Positions 52,620 through 62,047 are shown, counted from the stretch's first letter. The stretch: DNA of 64,000 nt from Pseudarthrobacter sp. IC2-21 (GCF_034048115.1 NZ_CP139145.1:2480001-2544000); one strand, 5' to 3'. The notes: a model not told the origin generated them from the sequence alone. Numbers and translations: made by a program.

Positions 52620-53159
52620 ATGAACAGCTACGCGGTCTTTCTCCGGGGCATCAATGTCGGCGGAATCAACATCAAGATGGCTGAGCTAAAGGACGCGCTT
52701 GCATCTGCCGGGTTCACGGGCGTCAAGACCCTCCTCGCCAGCGGCAACGTGGTGCTCGCCAGCCCGGATACGCCGTCCGCCGTCAAAGGGCAGGTTGAAA
52801 AATGCCTGCGCGAGACTTTCGGCTACGACGCCTGGGTGGTTGTCCTCACCGCGCAACGCGTGGCCGAACTGGTGGCTGCCTGCCCCTATCCGGAAGACGA
52901 CAAGGCCACCCACACGTACATCACGCTCTCCTCCGACACGGCCAGGCTCGATGAGCTTGACGCCGCCGGCGCAGCGCTGGAAGGAAGCGAACAGAAGCGG
53001 CTCGGCCCGGAGGCGCTGGCCTGGCTCGCGCCGGTCGGCGGGACGCTGGACAGCCCTTTCAGCAAGATCTCCGCCAAGGCGAAGTTCAAGTCAAGCACCA
53101 CGACGCGCAACCTGCGCACCCTGATCAAGGTCCGGGACGCCGCGGCCGCCTTGGCGTAA
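52620..53159 (+). CDS. DUF1697 family protein
   Basis: 179 residues. The family opening YAVFLRGINVGGINIKM is followed by MAELKDAL-type and VKTLLASGNVVLAS segments, and the end carries SPFSKISAKAKFKSSTTTRNLRT, where DUF1697 is most conserved. Cytoplasmic, function unknown. Convergent with the GTPase pair, 5 bases between stops. Confidence 0.9.
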   Translation: MNSYAVFLRGINVGGINIKMAELKDALASAGFTGVKTLLASGNVVLASPDTPSAVKGQVEKCLRETFGYDAWVVVLTAQRVAELVAACPYPEDDKATHTYITLSSDTARLDELDAAGAALEGSEQKRLGPEALAWLAPVGGTLDSPFSKISAKAKFKSSTTTRNLRTLIKVRDAAAALA

Positions 53160-53164
53160 GCGCT

Positions 53165-54784
53165 CTACGCTCCGCCCGCGGCCGCCTTAAGTGCACTATT
53201 GAAGGAACTGAGCCGGCTCACCTCGATTTCCACCGGCTCCACCACCAGGTCCCCCGCCACCTTGCCGACGGCCGCCCGGAGCCGCTTCCTTGCCTTGGCC
53301 GACCGTGACCTTGCCGCTCCGGCGCTTATGACTTTCCCGGTGAGGGCCAGGAAGATCCCCAGCGCCACGCCGCCGGCGATCATCAGGGTGGGAAGGGGCC
53401 AGCCCTCCACCCGCGGCACGTCCGGCACGGGCAGTTGAAAGTACGCGAGTCCGGCCAGCACACCGAGCCAGCCCAGCCCGCCAACCACTACGGCCAGCGC
53501 AAGCCACTGGACCACGTTGAACACTCCCCACCACCAGGATTTCCGGAAGGTCATCAGGTCCGTCCCGGCGATGGCCTGGTCCAGGGCGTCGGGCAGCGCA
53601 TCCCGTCCTTCACGGGCTGCACCGCGGATGGCTGCCCGCCACGGGCCCGGCGCGCCGTCGCTGGCGGCGTCCGCGAACTCGCGGACTGCCGCATCCGTCC
53701 GGGCGCGCTCGGGGGCGCCGGCGGGCGGGAGCGAGGTGCGGTTGAGCTGGGACGGCGCGGAGCTCTTCAGGTTAAGCCGGCGCAGCGGATCGGCTCTGAA
53801 GCGCAGCAGCCACCGTGTGACGGGCCACCCGGTCCGGCGCGTCGATTCCATCCTGTAGGACGTGGCGACAGCGTCCACCACCAATGGCACGTTCGCTGCC
53901 GTGGCCAGCTCATCCGTGAGCCGCACTGTTGCCGCCTTTCTGACGCCCGCCGCCTCGCCTATCCCTGAAACCTCAGTGAGCTGCCGGGATGCCCGTGAGA
54001 CATCCGCAGCGAGCCGTTGTGAGAGAGCCTGCCGCCGCAGCACCACGCCGCGGATGGCGTTCCGGACCCTGTCCACGCCTTGACCGGTCAGTGCGGAGGC
54101 CCCCAGCACCTGCACCGTGCCCAGCCCGTCGCGCGCAAGGATCCCTTTGAGCGACTCCAGCACCGGCTCGACGTCGCGTTCGGGCAGCCTGTCAATCTGG
54201 TTCAGCACCACCAGGGTCACGGCGCCGTGGGCAGCCATCGGTGCGAGGAAGTCGTTATGCACGGCCGCGTCGGCATACTTCTGCGGATCCAGCACCCAGA
54301 CCAGGACGTCAACCAAGCCCACCATGCGCTCCACAATGGCGCGGTTGGCCGCCCGGGTGGAATCGAAGTCGGGAAGGTCCAGCAGGATCAGCCCTGTGCC
54401 CTCGTCCGCGAAACCCGCAACGGGATCGGCGTGGTGCCGGTTGCGCACCTCCAGCCAGTCCAGCAGGGGCTCGCTGCCGTCCGCTCCCCAGACACCTGCC
54501 AAAGGTTCCGACGTGGTCGGACGGCGGGCCGCCGCCGTCGCGATTTCTGCCCCGCTGACTGCCTTGAACAGCGATGACTTCCCGCTGCCGGTCGCACCGA
54601 AGAAGCCCACCACCGTGTGCTCGGCCGAGAGTGAACGCCGCGAGCCGGCACGGTCGAGGAGCCGGCGCACTTCATCCAGGGACTCATCCGGCAGGACCCC
54701 GTCCCCCAATTCCCGTGCGTCCTTGAGGGCCGCGAGCCTGCGGTCCAGCTCCGAGGCTTCGCGGGCGGCGCCGTGGCGGCTCAT
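53165..54784 (-). CDS. Membrane-associated dynamin-like GTPase, second of a pair
   Basis: 539 residues. G1 GFFGATGSGKSSLFKAV near residue 66, G3 LLDLPDFDST, G4 VLNQIDRLP, so nucleotide binding looks intact. A helical region follows, then two membrane segments (NVVQWLALAVVVGGLGWLGVL and TLMIAGGVALGIFLALTG) and a basic helical C-terminus. The start overlaps the stop of the upstream GTPase (ATGA). Adjacent, co-expressed bacterial dynamin-like pairs (for example Streptomyces DynA/DynB) act at the membrane in division; this pair may be similar, which is inference. Confidence 0.78.
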   Translation of the reverse strand: MSRHGAAREASELDRRLAALKDARELGDGVLPDESLDEVRRLLDRAGSRRSLSAEHTVVGFFGATGSGKSSLFKAVSGAEIATAAARRPTTSEPLAGVWGADGSEPLLDWLEVRNRHHADPVAGFADEGTGLILLDLPDFDSTRAANRAIVERMVGLVDVLVWVLDPQKYADAAVHNDFLAPMAAHGAVTLVVLNQIDRLPERDVEPVLESLKGILARDGLGTVQVLGASALTGQGVDRVRNAIRGVVLRRQALSQRLAADVSRASRQLTEVSGIGEAAGVRKAATVRLTDELATAANVPLVVDAVATSYRMESTRRTGWPVTRWLLRFRADPLRRLNLKSSAPSQLNRTSLPPAGAPERARTDAAVREFADAASDGAPGPWRAAIRGAAREGRDALPDALDQAIAGTDLMTFRKSWWWGVFNVVQWLALAVVVGGLGWLGVLAGLAYFQLPVPDVPRVEGWPLPTLMIAGGVALGIFLALTGKVISAGAARSRSAKARKRLRAAVGKVAGDLVVEPVEIEVSRLSSFNSALKAAAGGA

Positions 54785-56622
54785 GGACGTTCCGCCAGCC
54801 GGGCGAGGGCGGCCGCATGGTCCGCCAGAGCATGCGCAGCATCCGCACCGCCTGCAGGGAGCCGCTCGAGGAACTTCCGCTGCTCCGCCTGCAGCAACCG
54901 CTGGCAGCGGGCGTGGAGGTCGTTCCTCGCCGTCTGGGCGAGCCTGCGGACGGCGTCCTCGCCGAAGACGGCTTCAAGCAGCCGCTGTCCCACCACGGCG
55001 GTGCCGCCTGCCACGCCGATTTCCAGCCCGGTGAGGCCGGCCGTCATGGAAAACACCACGATCATCAGCGCGGCGCCGAGCCCGTTCACCCCGAACGAGA
55101 GCCACCGGGCCTGAGTGCGCTTCTCCTGTCCCTCCGTACGGATCAGTTCCATCAGCCCGGACTGCCAGGCCCTGATCTCGGCAGCGGTCCCGTCGGCGAA
55201 CCCGGGGCTGGTGCCGGACAGGTCGTCGGTACCGAGCAGCGCCCGGCCGGCGGGGTCCGAGCGCCAGCGCTGGTCCGTGTCTTCGCCGGCGTTGGCCGCT
55301 TCATCCAGGATGACGGCCTGCAGTCCTGTCTCGATGGCCACCTCCACCCGCACGGCCGGCGGTGGCTCGCCCCGGAAGAATGCGCCCAACCGGTCCCGCA
55401 GCCGGCCAACGTTCTGTTCCAGGGTCCGGAAGAACTCGCCCGTCCCAACAAAGTCCTGCCAGCGCGCCAGAACCTCGCCGCGAAGCAGCGCACCGTCCTT
55501 CGTGGCATTCAGGATCCTGTCCACAGCGTCGCGGTACGCGGCCTCCGCATCGGCCCGGAGCGACGCCGCGGCACGCTCCTGGCCCTGCACGGCCTCGGCC
55601 ACACCAGCGACCCGCCCGGCCAGGGCCTTCACCGTGCCGTTGAGAGTCCGGCGGGCAATCTCCGAACGTCCCGCAGCATCGGCCGCGAGGTCCCGCAGCC
55701 AGAGCTGCAGCGGCTGTACGGACTGCGCCGGCAGCATGCCCAGCCCGTTCAGGTCCGTCTCCGGCACCACGAACAGCCTGGCGGCCCCGAGCCCTTCCTT
55801 CTGCAGCAGACCGCGGAGATCGGCGCTGACTTCGGCCTCGGCCCCGGCCGGCACCCGGTCCAGCACCACGGCAACCATGATGTCCCTCGAGGACGCGTCC
55901 AGCAGCAGCTTCCAGGGGACTGCGTCCGCGTAGCGGTTGGCTGTGGTGACAAAGACCCACAGGTCCGCGGCGGCCAGCAGCTGGCCGGCCAGCCGGCGGT
56001 TGTCATCGGAGATGGAATCGACGTCGGGAGCATCGAGCAGCGCGATCCCCTGCGGCACCGCCGGGTCGGCCACGAGCACCAGGGAGGAGATGGCCTCCGC
56101 GTCAGGTGTTGCGCCAGCCCGGCTGGCCGGGAGGGGTTCGGGCGATACGGTGCCCCGGATCCGGCTGAGGGTGGGCAGGACGCGTTGGCCTTCGAACCAG
56201 CCCGCATCTGCGGGATGGTGCAACAGGATGGGCTGGCGCGTGGTGGGCCTGATGGCACCGGAACGGGTGACGGGGTGTCCCACCAGGGCGTTCACCAGTG
56301 TTGACTTGCCGGCGCCGGTAGAACCTCCGACGACGGCGAGCAGCGGGGCGTCCAGGCTGCGGTACCGCGGGAGGATGTAGTCATCGAGCTGGGCAACGGC
56401 GTTCCGGACCTCTGTGCGGGCCTGCCCCGCCTCCGGCAGCGCCAGGGGCAGCGACACGGCCGCCAGGTCCTCCCGCACGGCTTCGAGCAGTTCCACGGCG
56501 GCGACCGCGGCCTGGCCCGCCGGGCGGCCTGGCTGATCGGCTTGGCGCGCAGGTTGGCCGCGTGGTGCGCGGGACGGGAGCGGGGGCGGCTGAGGTGGCG
56601 AACCGTCGGAGGAGGTCACCAC
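54781..56622 (-). CDS. Membrane-associated dynamin-like GTPase, first of a pair
   Basis: 613 residues. After a Pro-rich N-terminus, G1 VVGGSTGAGKSTLVNAL near residue 100, G3 LLDAPDVDSI, and a G4-position segment VLDRVPAG that lacks the N/TKxD form, so guanine recognition is atypical. Long helical middle part; a hairpin-like pair of membrane segments at about residues 515-560 (LSFGVNGLGAALMIVVFSMTA and LTGLEIGVAGGTAVVGQ) and a helical end (LHARCQRLLQAEQRKF). The next GTPase gene overlaps by 4 bases. Probably a heteromeric membrane-remodelling pair. Confidence 0.78.
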   Translation of the reverse strand: MVTSSDGSPPQPPPLPSRAPRGQPARQADQPGRPAGQAAVAAVELLEAVREDLAAVSLPLALPEAGQARTEVRNAVAQLDDYILPRYRSLDAPLLAVVGGSTGAGKSTLVNALVGHPVTRSGAIRPTTRQPILLHHPADAGWFEGQRVLPTLSRIRGTVSPEPLPASRAGATPDAEAISSLVLVADPAVPQGIALLDAPDVDSISDDNRRLAGQLLAAADLWVFVTTANRYADAVPWKLLLDASSRDIMVAVVLDRVPAGAEAEVSADLRGLLQKEGLGAARLFVVPETDLNGLGMLPAQSVQPLQLWLRDLAADAAGRSEIARRTLNGTVKALAGRVAGVAEAVQGQERAAASLRADAEAAYRDAVDRILNATKDGALLRGEVLARWQDFVGTGEFFRTLEQNVGRLRDRLGAFFRGEPPPAVRVEVAIETGLQAVILDEAANAGEDTDQRWRSDPAGRALLGTDDLSGTSPGFADGTAAEIRAWQSGLMELIRTEGQEKRTQARWLSFGVNGLGAALMIVVFSMTAGLTGLEIGVAGGTAVVGQRLLEAVFGEDAVRRLAQTARNDLHARCQRLLQAEQRKFLERLPAGGADAAHALADHAAALARLAERP

Positions 56623-56682
56623 CTCATCATGCCAGTTCAGGGGACCCCAAGCCGGGACAGGGCGCAGCGAACAAAATAAAAA

Positions 56683-56716
56683 TAAAAAACGGTCCCGGGC
56701 TGATGCCCGGGACCGT
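56683..56716 (-). terminator. Intrinsic terminator after tRNA-Glu
   Basis: On the minus strand, a perfect 12-bp stem (ACGGTCCCGGGC with its complement) and 4-base loop followed by a run of T. It lies 7 bases beyond the tRNA-Glu 3' end, a textbook tRNA terminator. Confidence 0.9.
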
Positions 56717-56723
56717 CATTCTG

Positions 56724-56796
56724 TGACCCCAGCGGGATTCGAACCCGCGTTACCGCCGTGAGAGGGCAGCGTACTAGGCCGCTATACGATGGGGCC
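56724..56796 (-). tRNA. tRNA-Glu (CTC)
   Basis: 73 nt on the minus strand. Acceptor GGCCCCA pairs with TGGGGTC (one G-T), discriminator A; anticodon loop contains CTC; T-arm GCGGGTTCGAATCCCGC is standard. CCA is not encoded. Lies 143 bases downstream of tRNA-Gln and just before a strong terminator. Confidence 0.95.
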
Positions 56797-56939
56797 GCGT
56801 ACTTCCAGGAAGCTGACGCTTCCAACCGGCTTTTGGCCGGCGCGCTCAGTGATTATTTCATACACTCAGCACGAGTTTCAAATCGGAAACCGTTCTGAAA
56901 CCCCTGGTCATCAGCAATATTTCAGCGTCTAAACCAGAG

Positions 56940-57011
56940 CTGGGATACCAGGACTCGAACCTAGAATGACGGTACCAGAAACCGTAGTGTTGCCAATTAC
57001 ACCATATCCCA
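56940..57011 (-). tRNA. tRNA-Gln (CTG)
   Basis: 72 nt on the minus strand. Acceptor TGGGATA pairs with TATCCCA, discriminator G; anticodon loop TTCTGGT contains CTG; T-arm CTAGGTTCGAGTCCTGG is standard. The U1-A72 pair and G73 discriminator are typical of tRNA-Gln. CCA not encoded. Confidence 0.95.
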
Positions 57012-57203
57012 ATGACACTTCGGGCCGGAGTTTTAGGCTTCAACCTGCGCTCCGTGCGCCTCAGCACGAGAAATTACTCTACCCGAGACTTCTGGATGGC
57101 ACAAATCGGCCAATCCGGACGGCATGTCGAGGCCGCGGGTCCCGCTCGCCCGGCGCTGCACGGAACAGAGGTCGGACCGGACACCCTTGCCAACGGCACC
57201 ATC

Positions 57204-57238
57204 GTAAGTTTACTCTCGGTAAGTTACTGACTAGTAAC
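57204..57238 (+). promoter_or_regulatory. TetR-type operator candidate upstream of the heptad-repeat membrane protein
   Basis: GTTACT-GACT-AGTAAC (57223-57238) is a perfect 6-bp inverted repeat with 4-base spacer; just upstream lies GTAA-GT-TTAC (57204-57213). GTAAGTT occurs twice, 15 bases apart. Such sites are bound by TetR-family repressors; no TetR gene is in the window next to it, so the regulator would be encoded elsewhere. The gene starts 23 bases downstream, after GAGAGGA. Confidence 0.55.
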
Positions 57239-57260
57239 AACCAGTCGAGAGGATTCATCC

Positions 57261-58664
57261 GTGCCACAGAGTCGTGCCGCAGCTTCCACCCTGACCACCG
57301 CCCGTTCCCGGACGCAAAAGGTAGCTATCGCAGTCCTAGCGCTTATGCTCGTCGCAGTTCTTGGCTTCTACACGCTGGTCACCGGCCGGATCACGGACGG
57401 ATCCGCCAAGCTACGGGACGGTGCAGGGCAGGCGGCCGCAGGGGCTGAGCAGCTCAAGGATGGCGCCGGTCAACTCGCCAGCGGCGCAGGGAAGGCCGGC
57501 GACGGTGCCGGCAAACTGTCCTCAGGCGCCAACAAAGTGCTCCTCGGGGTCACTGAAAAGCTCGCCCCGGGCGCCGAAAGGCTGGAAGCCGGTGCCAGCC
57601 AGCTCACCGCCGGCGCAGTCAGGATTGAGACCGATGTGAACAATAAACTCGCGCCGGGTGTGTACAAGGTGGATGATGGCGCCCGCAAGCTAGCCTCCGG
57701 AGCCTCCCAGCTGGCTGCAGCCCTGACAGCTACTGCTGCAGGAAATGCCGAGAACAATCTTGCTGACGGCGCCAACGCCCTGGACGCAGGCGCGGCGAGG
57801 CTTGCTGCGGGAGCAGGGGATCTGGCCGCGGGAACGGGACAGCTGAAGGGCTACCGGGGAGCCAACAATTCCCCCGAGGCAGGCACCGGCACCGCCGCGT
57901 TGGCCCAGGCCCTCGAACTTCTTGAGGCCGCCGCCTCGGATCCGCTGCAGGGCTTGGTTCCACTGGCTGTTGTCAAGGACAAGATCGCCAAAATAACGGC
58001 CGGAGCCCATAAGCTCGACGCCGGCGCGACCGCCCTGCAGGAAGGCGCCGGCAAACTGCGTGACGGCTCAGCGCAGCTGCACGCCGGAACGGGCCGCCTC
58101 ACCGCCGGCTTCGCCACGCTGGGCGAAAAGCTCAACAGCCGGGATCCTGCCAATCCGGGTGTTGTCCTGGGCACCGAATTGCTGGCCGCCGGAACATCGC
58201 AGATCCGGGTAGGCATGGATGGTGTTCCCGGCAATCCTGAGCGTCCGGGCCTGATCAAAGCGGTCGCGCAAATTACCGAGGGCAGCTCGCGGCTGGCTGA
58301 GGGGACCACCGTGCTGAACTCCGGCATCAAAGGCGATCCCGCAGACCCGGCGAACCCCGGACTCCTGAAGGGTTCACAAGCTGTGGCCGCCGGCGCTTCG
58401 GAGCTTTCCACTGGCAACACCCGGCTCGCGTCCGGATCCACGGAACTGGCCTCGGGGGCGGAGAACCTTGCGGACGGGAGCGCCCGGATCGCAGATGGAA
58501 CCGAGACCCTGTACACGAGCGCGGCCGCGGTGTCCCCGGCCAACGCAGTGGGTAAGTCCGATACTGCCGTGGCACTCGCACTGGTGGGTGTGCTGGTGGT
58601 CGGCTCCATCGGGGCCTACCTGGTGCTCCGGAACCGGCGACGGGTCCTGCCCATCCGTGCTTGA
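57261..58664 (+). CDS. Two-pass membrane protein with long Gly-Ala heptad repeats (YhgE/Pip-like)
   Basis: 467 residues, GTG start after GAGAGGA. Membrane segment at about 21-41 (VAIAVLALMLVAVLGFYTLV) and another near 435-456 (AVALALVGVLVVGSIGAYLVL), both termini cytoplasmic. The roughly 390-residue outer part is built of seven-residue units of the form xLxxGAx (GAEQLKDGAGQLASGAGKAG, and later GASELSTGNTRLASGSTEL), as in the X-x-x-L-x-x-G repeats of YhgE/Pip and some MmpL-linked proteins, predicted to form long helical bundles. Known relatives act in secretion or as phage receptors; role here unknown. A TetR-type site lies upstream. Confidence 0.72.
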   Translation: MPQSRAAASTLTTARSRTQKVAIAVLALMLVAVLGFYTLVTGRITDGSAKLRDGAGQAAAGAEQLKDGAGQLASGAGKAGDGAGKLSSGANKVLLGVTEKLAPGAERLEAGASQLTAGAVRIETDVNNKLAPGVYKVDDGARKLASGASQLAAALTATAAGNAENNLADGANALDAGAARLAAGAGDLAAGTGQLKGYRGANNSPEAGTGTAALAQALELLEAAASDPLQGLVPLAVVKDKIAKITAGAHKLDAGATALQEGAGKLRDGSAQLHAGTGRLTAGFATLGEKLNSRDPANPGVVLGTELLAAGTSQIRVGMDGVPGNPERPGLIKAVAQITEGSSRLAEGTTVLNSGIKGDPADPANPGLLKGSQAVAAGASELSTGNTRLASGSTELASGAENLADGSARIADGTETLYTSAAAVSPANAVGKSDTAVALALVGVLVVGSIGAYLVLRNRRRVLPIRA

Positions 58665-58673
58665 GGACGGAAG

Positions 58674-59405
58674 CTAGTCCAGCAGCTGAGACAGCGAACT
58701 GACCTCGTGACCCTCAAAAGAGGGCACGGTCTCCCCCGCTCTGTTGAGCCACACGCCCACCAGCCCCGCCGCCGTCGACCCTTCAGCGTCCAGCAGCCTG
58801 TTGTCGCCCACGTAGAGGGTCTCCTGCGCGGAGGTCCCCAGGAGCCGGACGCCTTCGAGGTAGATCGCAGGCTCGGGCTTGGCCGCACCGACGGTATCGG
58901 TGCCAACCAGACGGCCCACGCGTTCCAGCCCCGCGCTGTCCAGCTTTGCCCGCTGGTAGTCGTGCACGTTGTTGCTGACGGCACCGTAGGGGATGCCAGC
59001 AGCATCCAGCACGTCAAGGAGCGGAAGCACGTCCTCAAAAGCGCGGACCAGCGCGGGCTGCAGCTCACTGTAGGCACTCAGCCAGCGGTGCGACTCCTCG
59101 CCCTCGGCAAGTTCCACCCCGAAGTGGCCCAAAGCGGCCCGCCCCCGCAGCAGCCGCTGGTCGTTGAACGTCAGCTCCCCTGCCAGGTAGCGGTCGTAGT
59201 AATGCGTGGTTTCGTGCGTGAAGATCCTGCCAAAACGATCCCACCCGGACTGGTCCAGACCGGGCAGCAGATGTTCGCTGACCTCGCGCAGGGCGGTGGT
59301 CATGGCATACTCCAGGTCAACCAGGGTGTCGTCGATGTCGAAGAGGACACCCCGGATGGTCCCGAAGCGGGTGGTCAGGGAGCTGCCAACAGCCGTGCCT
59401 GTCAT
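58674..59405 (-). CDS. HAD-family hydrolase
   Basis: 243 residues, haloacid dehalogenase superfamily with C1-type cap. Motif I FDIDDTLVDLE (nucleophile and acid Asp), motif II GAVSNNV, motif III Lys in GAAKPEPAIY, motif IV YVGDNRLLDAEG. Probably a small-molecule phosphatase; substrate unknown. It starts 5 bases after gltX and converges with the heptad-repeat gene. Confidence 0.9.
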   Translation of the reverse strand: MTGTAVGSSLTTRFGTIRGVLFDIDDTLVDLEYAMTTALREVSEHLLPGLDQSGWDRFGRIFTHETTHYYDRYLAGELTFNDQRLLRGRAALGHFGVELAEGEESHRWLSAYSELQPALVRAFEDVLPLLDVLDAAGIPYGAVSNNVHDYQRAKLDSAGLERVGRLVGTDTVGAAKPEPAIYLEGVRLLGTSAQETLYVGDNRLLDAEGSTAAGLVGVWLNRAGETVPSFEGHEVSSLSQLLD

Positions 59406-59410
59406 GACCG

Positions 59411-60925
59411 TCAGCCGCGGAACGTGCGGAGCCGGGCCAGGGACGAATCCTTGCCCAGGATCACCATGGACTCAAACAGGGGCGGTGAAATCCGGCGCCC
59501 GGAGACGGCAGTGCGCACCGGCCCAAACGCCAGCCGGGGCTTGATTCCCAGGTCCTCCACCAGCGCCTGCTTCAGGGCCCCCTGGATGTTCTCCGGGGTC
59601 CACTCCGCTACGGGTTCGAGGGCCGCCAGGGCGGCGTCCAGAACCTCGGTCAGGTTGGCCGGCAGGCCCTTGCGGGCGTCATCGGCGACGTCAATGGCAT
59701 CATCGGCCTTGAACAGGAACCCCAGCATCTCAGGTGCTTCACCCAGCAGCGTGACGCGTTCCTGGATCAGGGGTGCGGCTTCCGTGAGGATCTCCTCCTG
59801 GCGTGCCGTGAGCTGCTCCCCGACAAAACCGGCGGCGCGCAGGTACGGGACAAGCCTGCCGCGGAAGTCCTCCGGGTTGAGCATGCGGATGTGCGTGCCG
59901 TTGATGGCCTCCGCCTTTTTGATATCAAAACGCGCCGGGTTTGCCAGCACATCCTTGACATCAAAGTTTTCGATCAGCTGATCCACCGTGAAGATGTCCT
60001 CGTCCGCGGAGAGGCTCCAGCCCAGCAGCGAGAGGTAGTTCAGCAGGCCCTCCGGGATGAAGCCCCGGTCGCGCAGCAGGAACAGGTTGGACTGCGGGTC
60101 ACGCTTGGAGAGCTTCTTGTTCCCCTCCCCCATGACGTACGGGAGGTGGCCGAACAGCGGCAGGTAGCTGGCGACGCCGATTTCGATGAGGTACCGGATC
60201 AGCACCACCTGGCGGGGCGTGGAGGAGAGCAGGTCTTCACCGCGCAGCACATGGGTGATCCCCATCAGTGCATCGTCCACGGGGTTGACCAGCGTATACA
60301 GCGGTGACCCGTCGGCCCGGACAATGACGTAATCCGGGATGCTGCCGGCTTTGAACGTGATGTCGCCGCGGACCAGGTCCGTGAACACTACGTCCTCATC
60401 AGGCATGCGGACGCGCAGCACGGGTTTGCGGCCCTCGGCCTTGAACGCTGCCAACTGCTCCTCGGTGAGTTCACGGTCGAAGTTGTCGTAGCCGAGCTTG
60501 GGGTCGCGGCCGGCGGCGCGGTGGCGCGCTTCGACTTCTTCCGGGGAGGAATAGCATTCGTAGGCGTAACCGGCCTCAAGGAGCTTCGCGACAACGTCCT
60601 TGTAGAGGTCCAGCCGCTGCGACTGCCGGTACGGCTCATGCGGGCCGCCCACCTCCACGCCCTCTTCCCAGGAGATTCCCAGCCACTTCAGGGCCTCCAA
60701 CAGCTGCTGGTAGCTCTCCTCCGAGTCACGTGCCGGGTCCGTATCCTCGATCCGGAACACAAACGTGCCCTTGGTGTGCTTGGCGTGGGCCCAGTTGAAC
60801 AATGCCGTCCGGATCAGCCCCACGTGCGGAGTCCCGGTAGGCGAGGGGCAAAACCGGACGCGCACCGGGGTATCGGCAGTGACGGACGGGACGGAGGCAG
60901 CAGTCGACGCAGAAGCAGTAGTCAT
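59411..60925 (-). CDS. gltX: Glutamyl-tRNA synthetase
   Basis: 504 residues. Class I signature [18 protein letters not shown] (HVGL replaces HIGH) near residue 30, and [11 protein letters not shown] as KMSKS loop. Charges tRNA-Glu, and in actinobacteria lacking GlnRS also misacylates tRNA-Gln for the GatCAB route; tRNA genes for both lie 3.5 kb away. A Thr/Ala-rich N-terminal stretch precedes the core. Followed by the HAD gene. Confidence 0.97.
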   Translation of the reverse strand: MTTASASTAASVPSVTADTPVRVRFCPSPTGTPHVGLIRTALFNWAHAKHTKGTFVFRIEDTDPARDSEESYQQLLEALKWLGISWEEGVEVGGPHEPYRQSQRLDLYKDVVAKLLEAGYAYECYSSPEEVEARHRAAGRDPKLGYDNFDRELTEEQLAAFKAEGRKPVLRVRMPDEDVVFTDLVRGDITFKAGSIPDYVIVRADGSPLYTLVNPVDDALMGITHVLRGEDLLSSTPRQVVLIRYLIEIGVASYLPLFGHLPYVMGEGNKKLSKRDPQSNLFLLRDRGFIPEGLLNYLSLLGWSLSADEDIFTVDQLIENFDVKDVLANPARFDIKKAEAINGTHIRMLNPEDFRGRLVPYLRAAGFVGEQLTARQEEILTEAAPLIQERVTLLGEAPEMLGFLFKADDAIDVADDARKGLPANLTEVLDAALAALEPVAEWTPENIQGALKQALVEDLGIKPRLAFGPVRTAVSGRRISPPLFESMVILGKDSSLARLRTFRG

Positions 60926-60938
60926 AGTGGCTTCAACT

Positions 60939-61199
60939 TTACCGCTTGCCGCGCAGTCTCCTGGCCCGGCTGGCCAGCATGAACCGCGTCAGGAAGTAAC
61001 CCGCCAGCACAATGCCTGCCCCTGCGAACACCAGCCCCAGCCAAACGGGCACGCCCAGCCAATGCACGGCACGCGCGGCCATCAAGAAGGTTCCGATGGA
61101 ACCGGCAGCAAGGAGCAGAAAGGACCGGACAGCGCCCGTCTTGGACTGGCGCGGCCGCGTGGTAGCCCACGCCGCGGGGCTGGAAGGGACCCTTCGCAT
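60939..61199 (-). CDS. Small two-pass membrane protein, unknown
   Basis: 86 residues: a polar, basic N-terminus, two membrane segments ([20 protein letters not shown] and [22 protein letters not shown]) and a basic tail (RARRLRGKR), so both ends are probably cytoplasmic. Between the FAH gene (17 bases) and gltX (13 bases), same strand, probably one operon. Family not recognised. Confidence 0.6.
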   Translation of the reverse strand: MRRVPSSPAAWATTRPRQSKTGAVRSFLLLAAGSIGTFLMAARAVHWLGVPVWLGLVFAGAGIVLAGYFLTRFMLASRARRLRGKR

Positions 61200-61216
61200 A
61201 CGTCCGGGACCTGGTT

Positions 61217-61993
61217 TTAGCGGCGGACCACCGGGTTGGACAGGCGCCCGATGCCTTCGATCTCTACCTCATACCGGTCGCCGGCCTGGACAAGTCCAAC
61301 GCCCGCCGGGGTGCCGGTCATGATGACGTCGCCGGGCAGCAGGGTAAAGGCCCGCGAGACGATGGAGACGAGCTCCCGGACGCCGCGGATCATCTGGCTG
61401 GTGCTGCCGTCCTGGCGCAGCTCGCCGTTCAGGCGGCCCTGGATCTGCAGGTCCTCGGTGTCCAGTTCGGTTTCGATCCACGGGCCCAGCGGCGCCGAGG
61501 TGTCAAAACCCTTGGCCCGGGCCCACTGCAGGTCCGTCTTCTGCACGTCGCGCGCCGTGAGGTCGTTGCCGCAGGTGTAGCCGAAGATGACGTCGTCGAC
61601 GCGCTCCTCCGGGACGTCCTTGCAGATCCGGCCGATGACCACGCACAGCTCGGCTTCGAAGGAAACTTCCTCCGAGAACTCCGGCAGCACAATGGGATCG
61701 TTGGGTCCGACGACGGCGGTGTTGGGCTTCAGGAACAGCAGCGGCTGGGCCGGGACTTCGTTGCCCAGCTCGGCGGCGTGCTCCACGAAGTTGCGGCCCA
61801 CGCCGATGACCTTGCTGCGGGGGATGATGGGGGCCAGGAGCCGCACATCCTCAAGCTTGTGCTTGACGTGGGTGCGCTCGACACCGTTGAAGAACGGGTC
61901 GCCGTGGATGACAGTGATCTCCTCACTGCCGGACTCGCCTTCAACAACGCCATAGAGGGGATCAGAATCGACTACAAACCGGGCAATACGCAT
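61217..61993 (-). CDS. Fumarylacetoacetate hydrolase family protein
   Basis: 258 residues. IGVGRNFVEHAAELG and PLLFLKPNTAVVGPNDPIVLP are the family opening; metal ligands in SFEAELCVVIG and the downstream YTCGNDLTARDVQ; end with LLPGDVIMTGTPAGVGLVQAGD. Members act as acylpyruvases, oxaloacetate decarboxylases or catechol-pathway hydrolases/isomerases. Presence next to gltX is common in actinobacteria and suggests a housekeeping role such as oxaloacetate decarboxylation. Confidence 0.9.
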   Translation of the reverse strand: MRIARFVVDSDPLYGVVEGESGSEEITVIHGDPFFNGVERTHVKHKLEDVRLLAPIIPRSKVIGVGRNFVEHAAELGNEVPAQPLLFLKPNTAVVGPNDPIVLPEFSEEVSFEAELCVVIGRICKDVPEERVDDVIFGYTCGNDLTARDVQKTDLQWARAKGFDTSAPLGPWIETELDTEDLQIQGRLNGELRQDGSTSQMIRGVRELVSIVSRAFTLLPGDVIMTGTPAGVGLVQAGDRYEVEIEGIGRLSNPVVRR

Positions 61994-62047
61994 GGTGAAC
62001 AGCCTACAGTCTTGACCTGTTGCCCTTTGCTCGGGTCAGCCGTCCGG

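Noticed and set aside
54817..56304. 495-codon open frame on the plus strand
   Set aside because: Antisense to the first dynamin-like GTPase, which has clear motifs; the opposite frame has low-complexity Gly/Arg/Gln-rich sequence.
56820..56845. Small hairpin between tRNA-Gln and tRNA-Glu as a terminator
   Set aside because: Stem of about 5 bp without a T run; probably part of the precursor or of no function.
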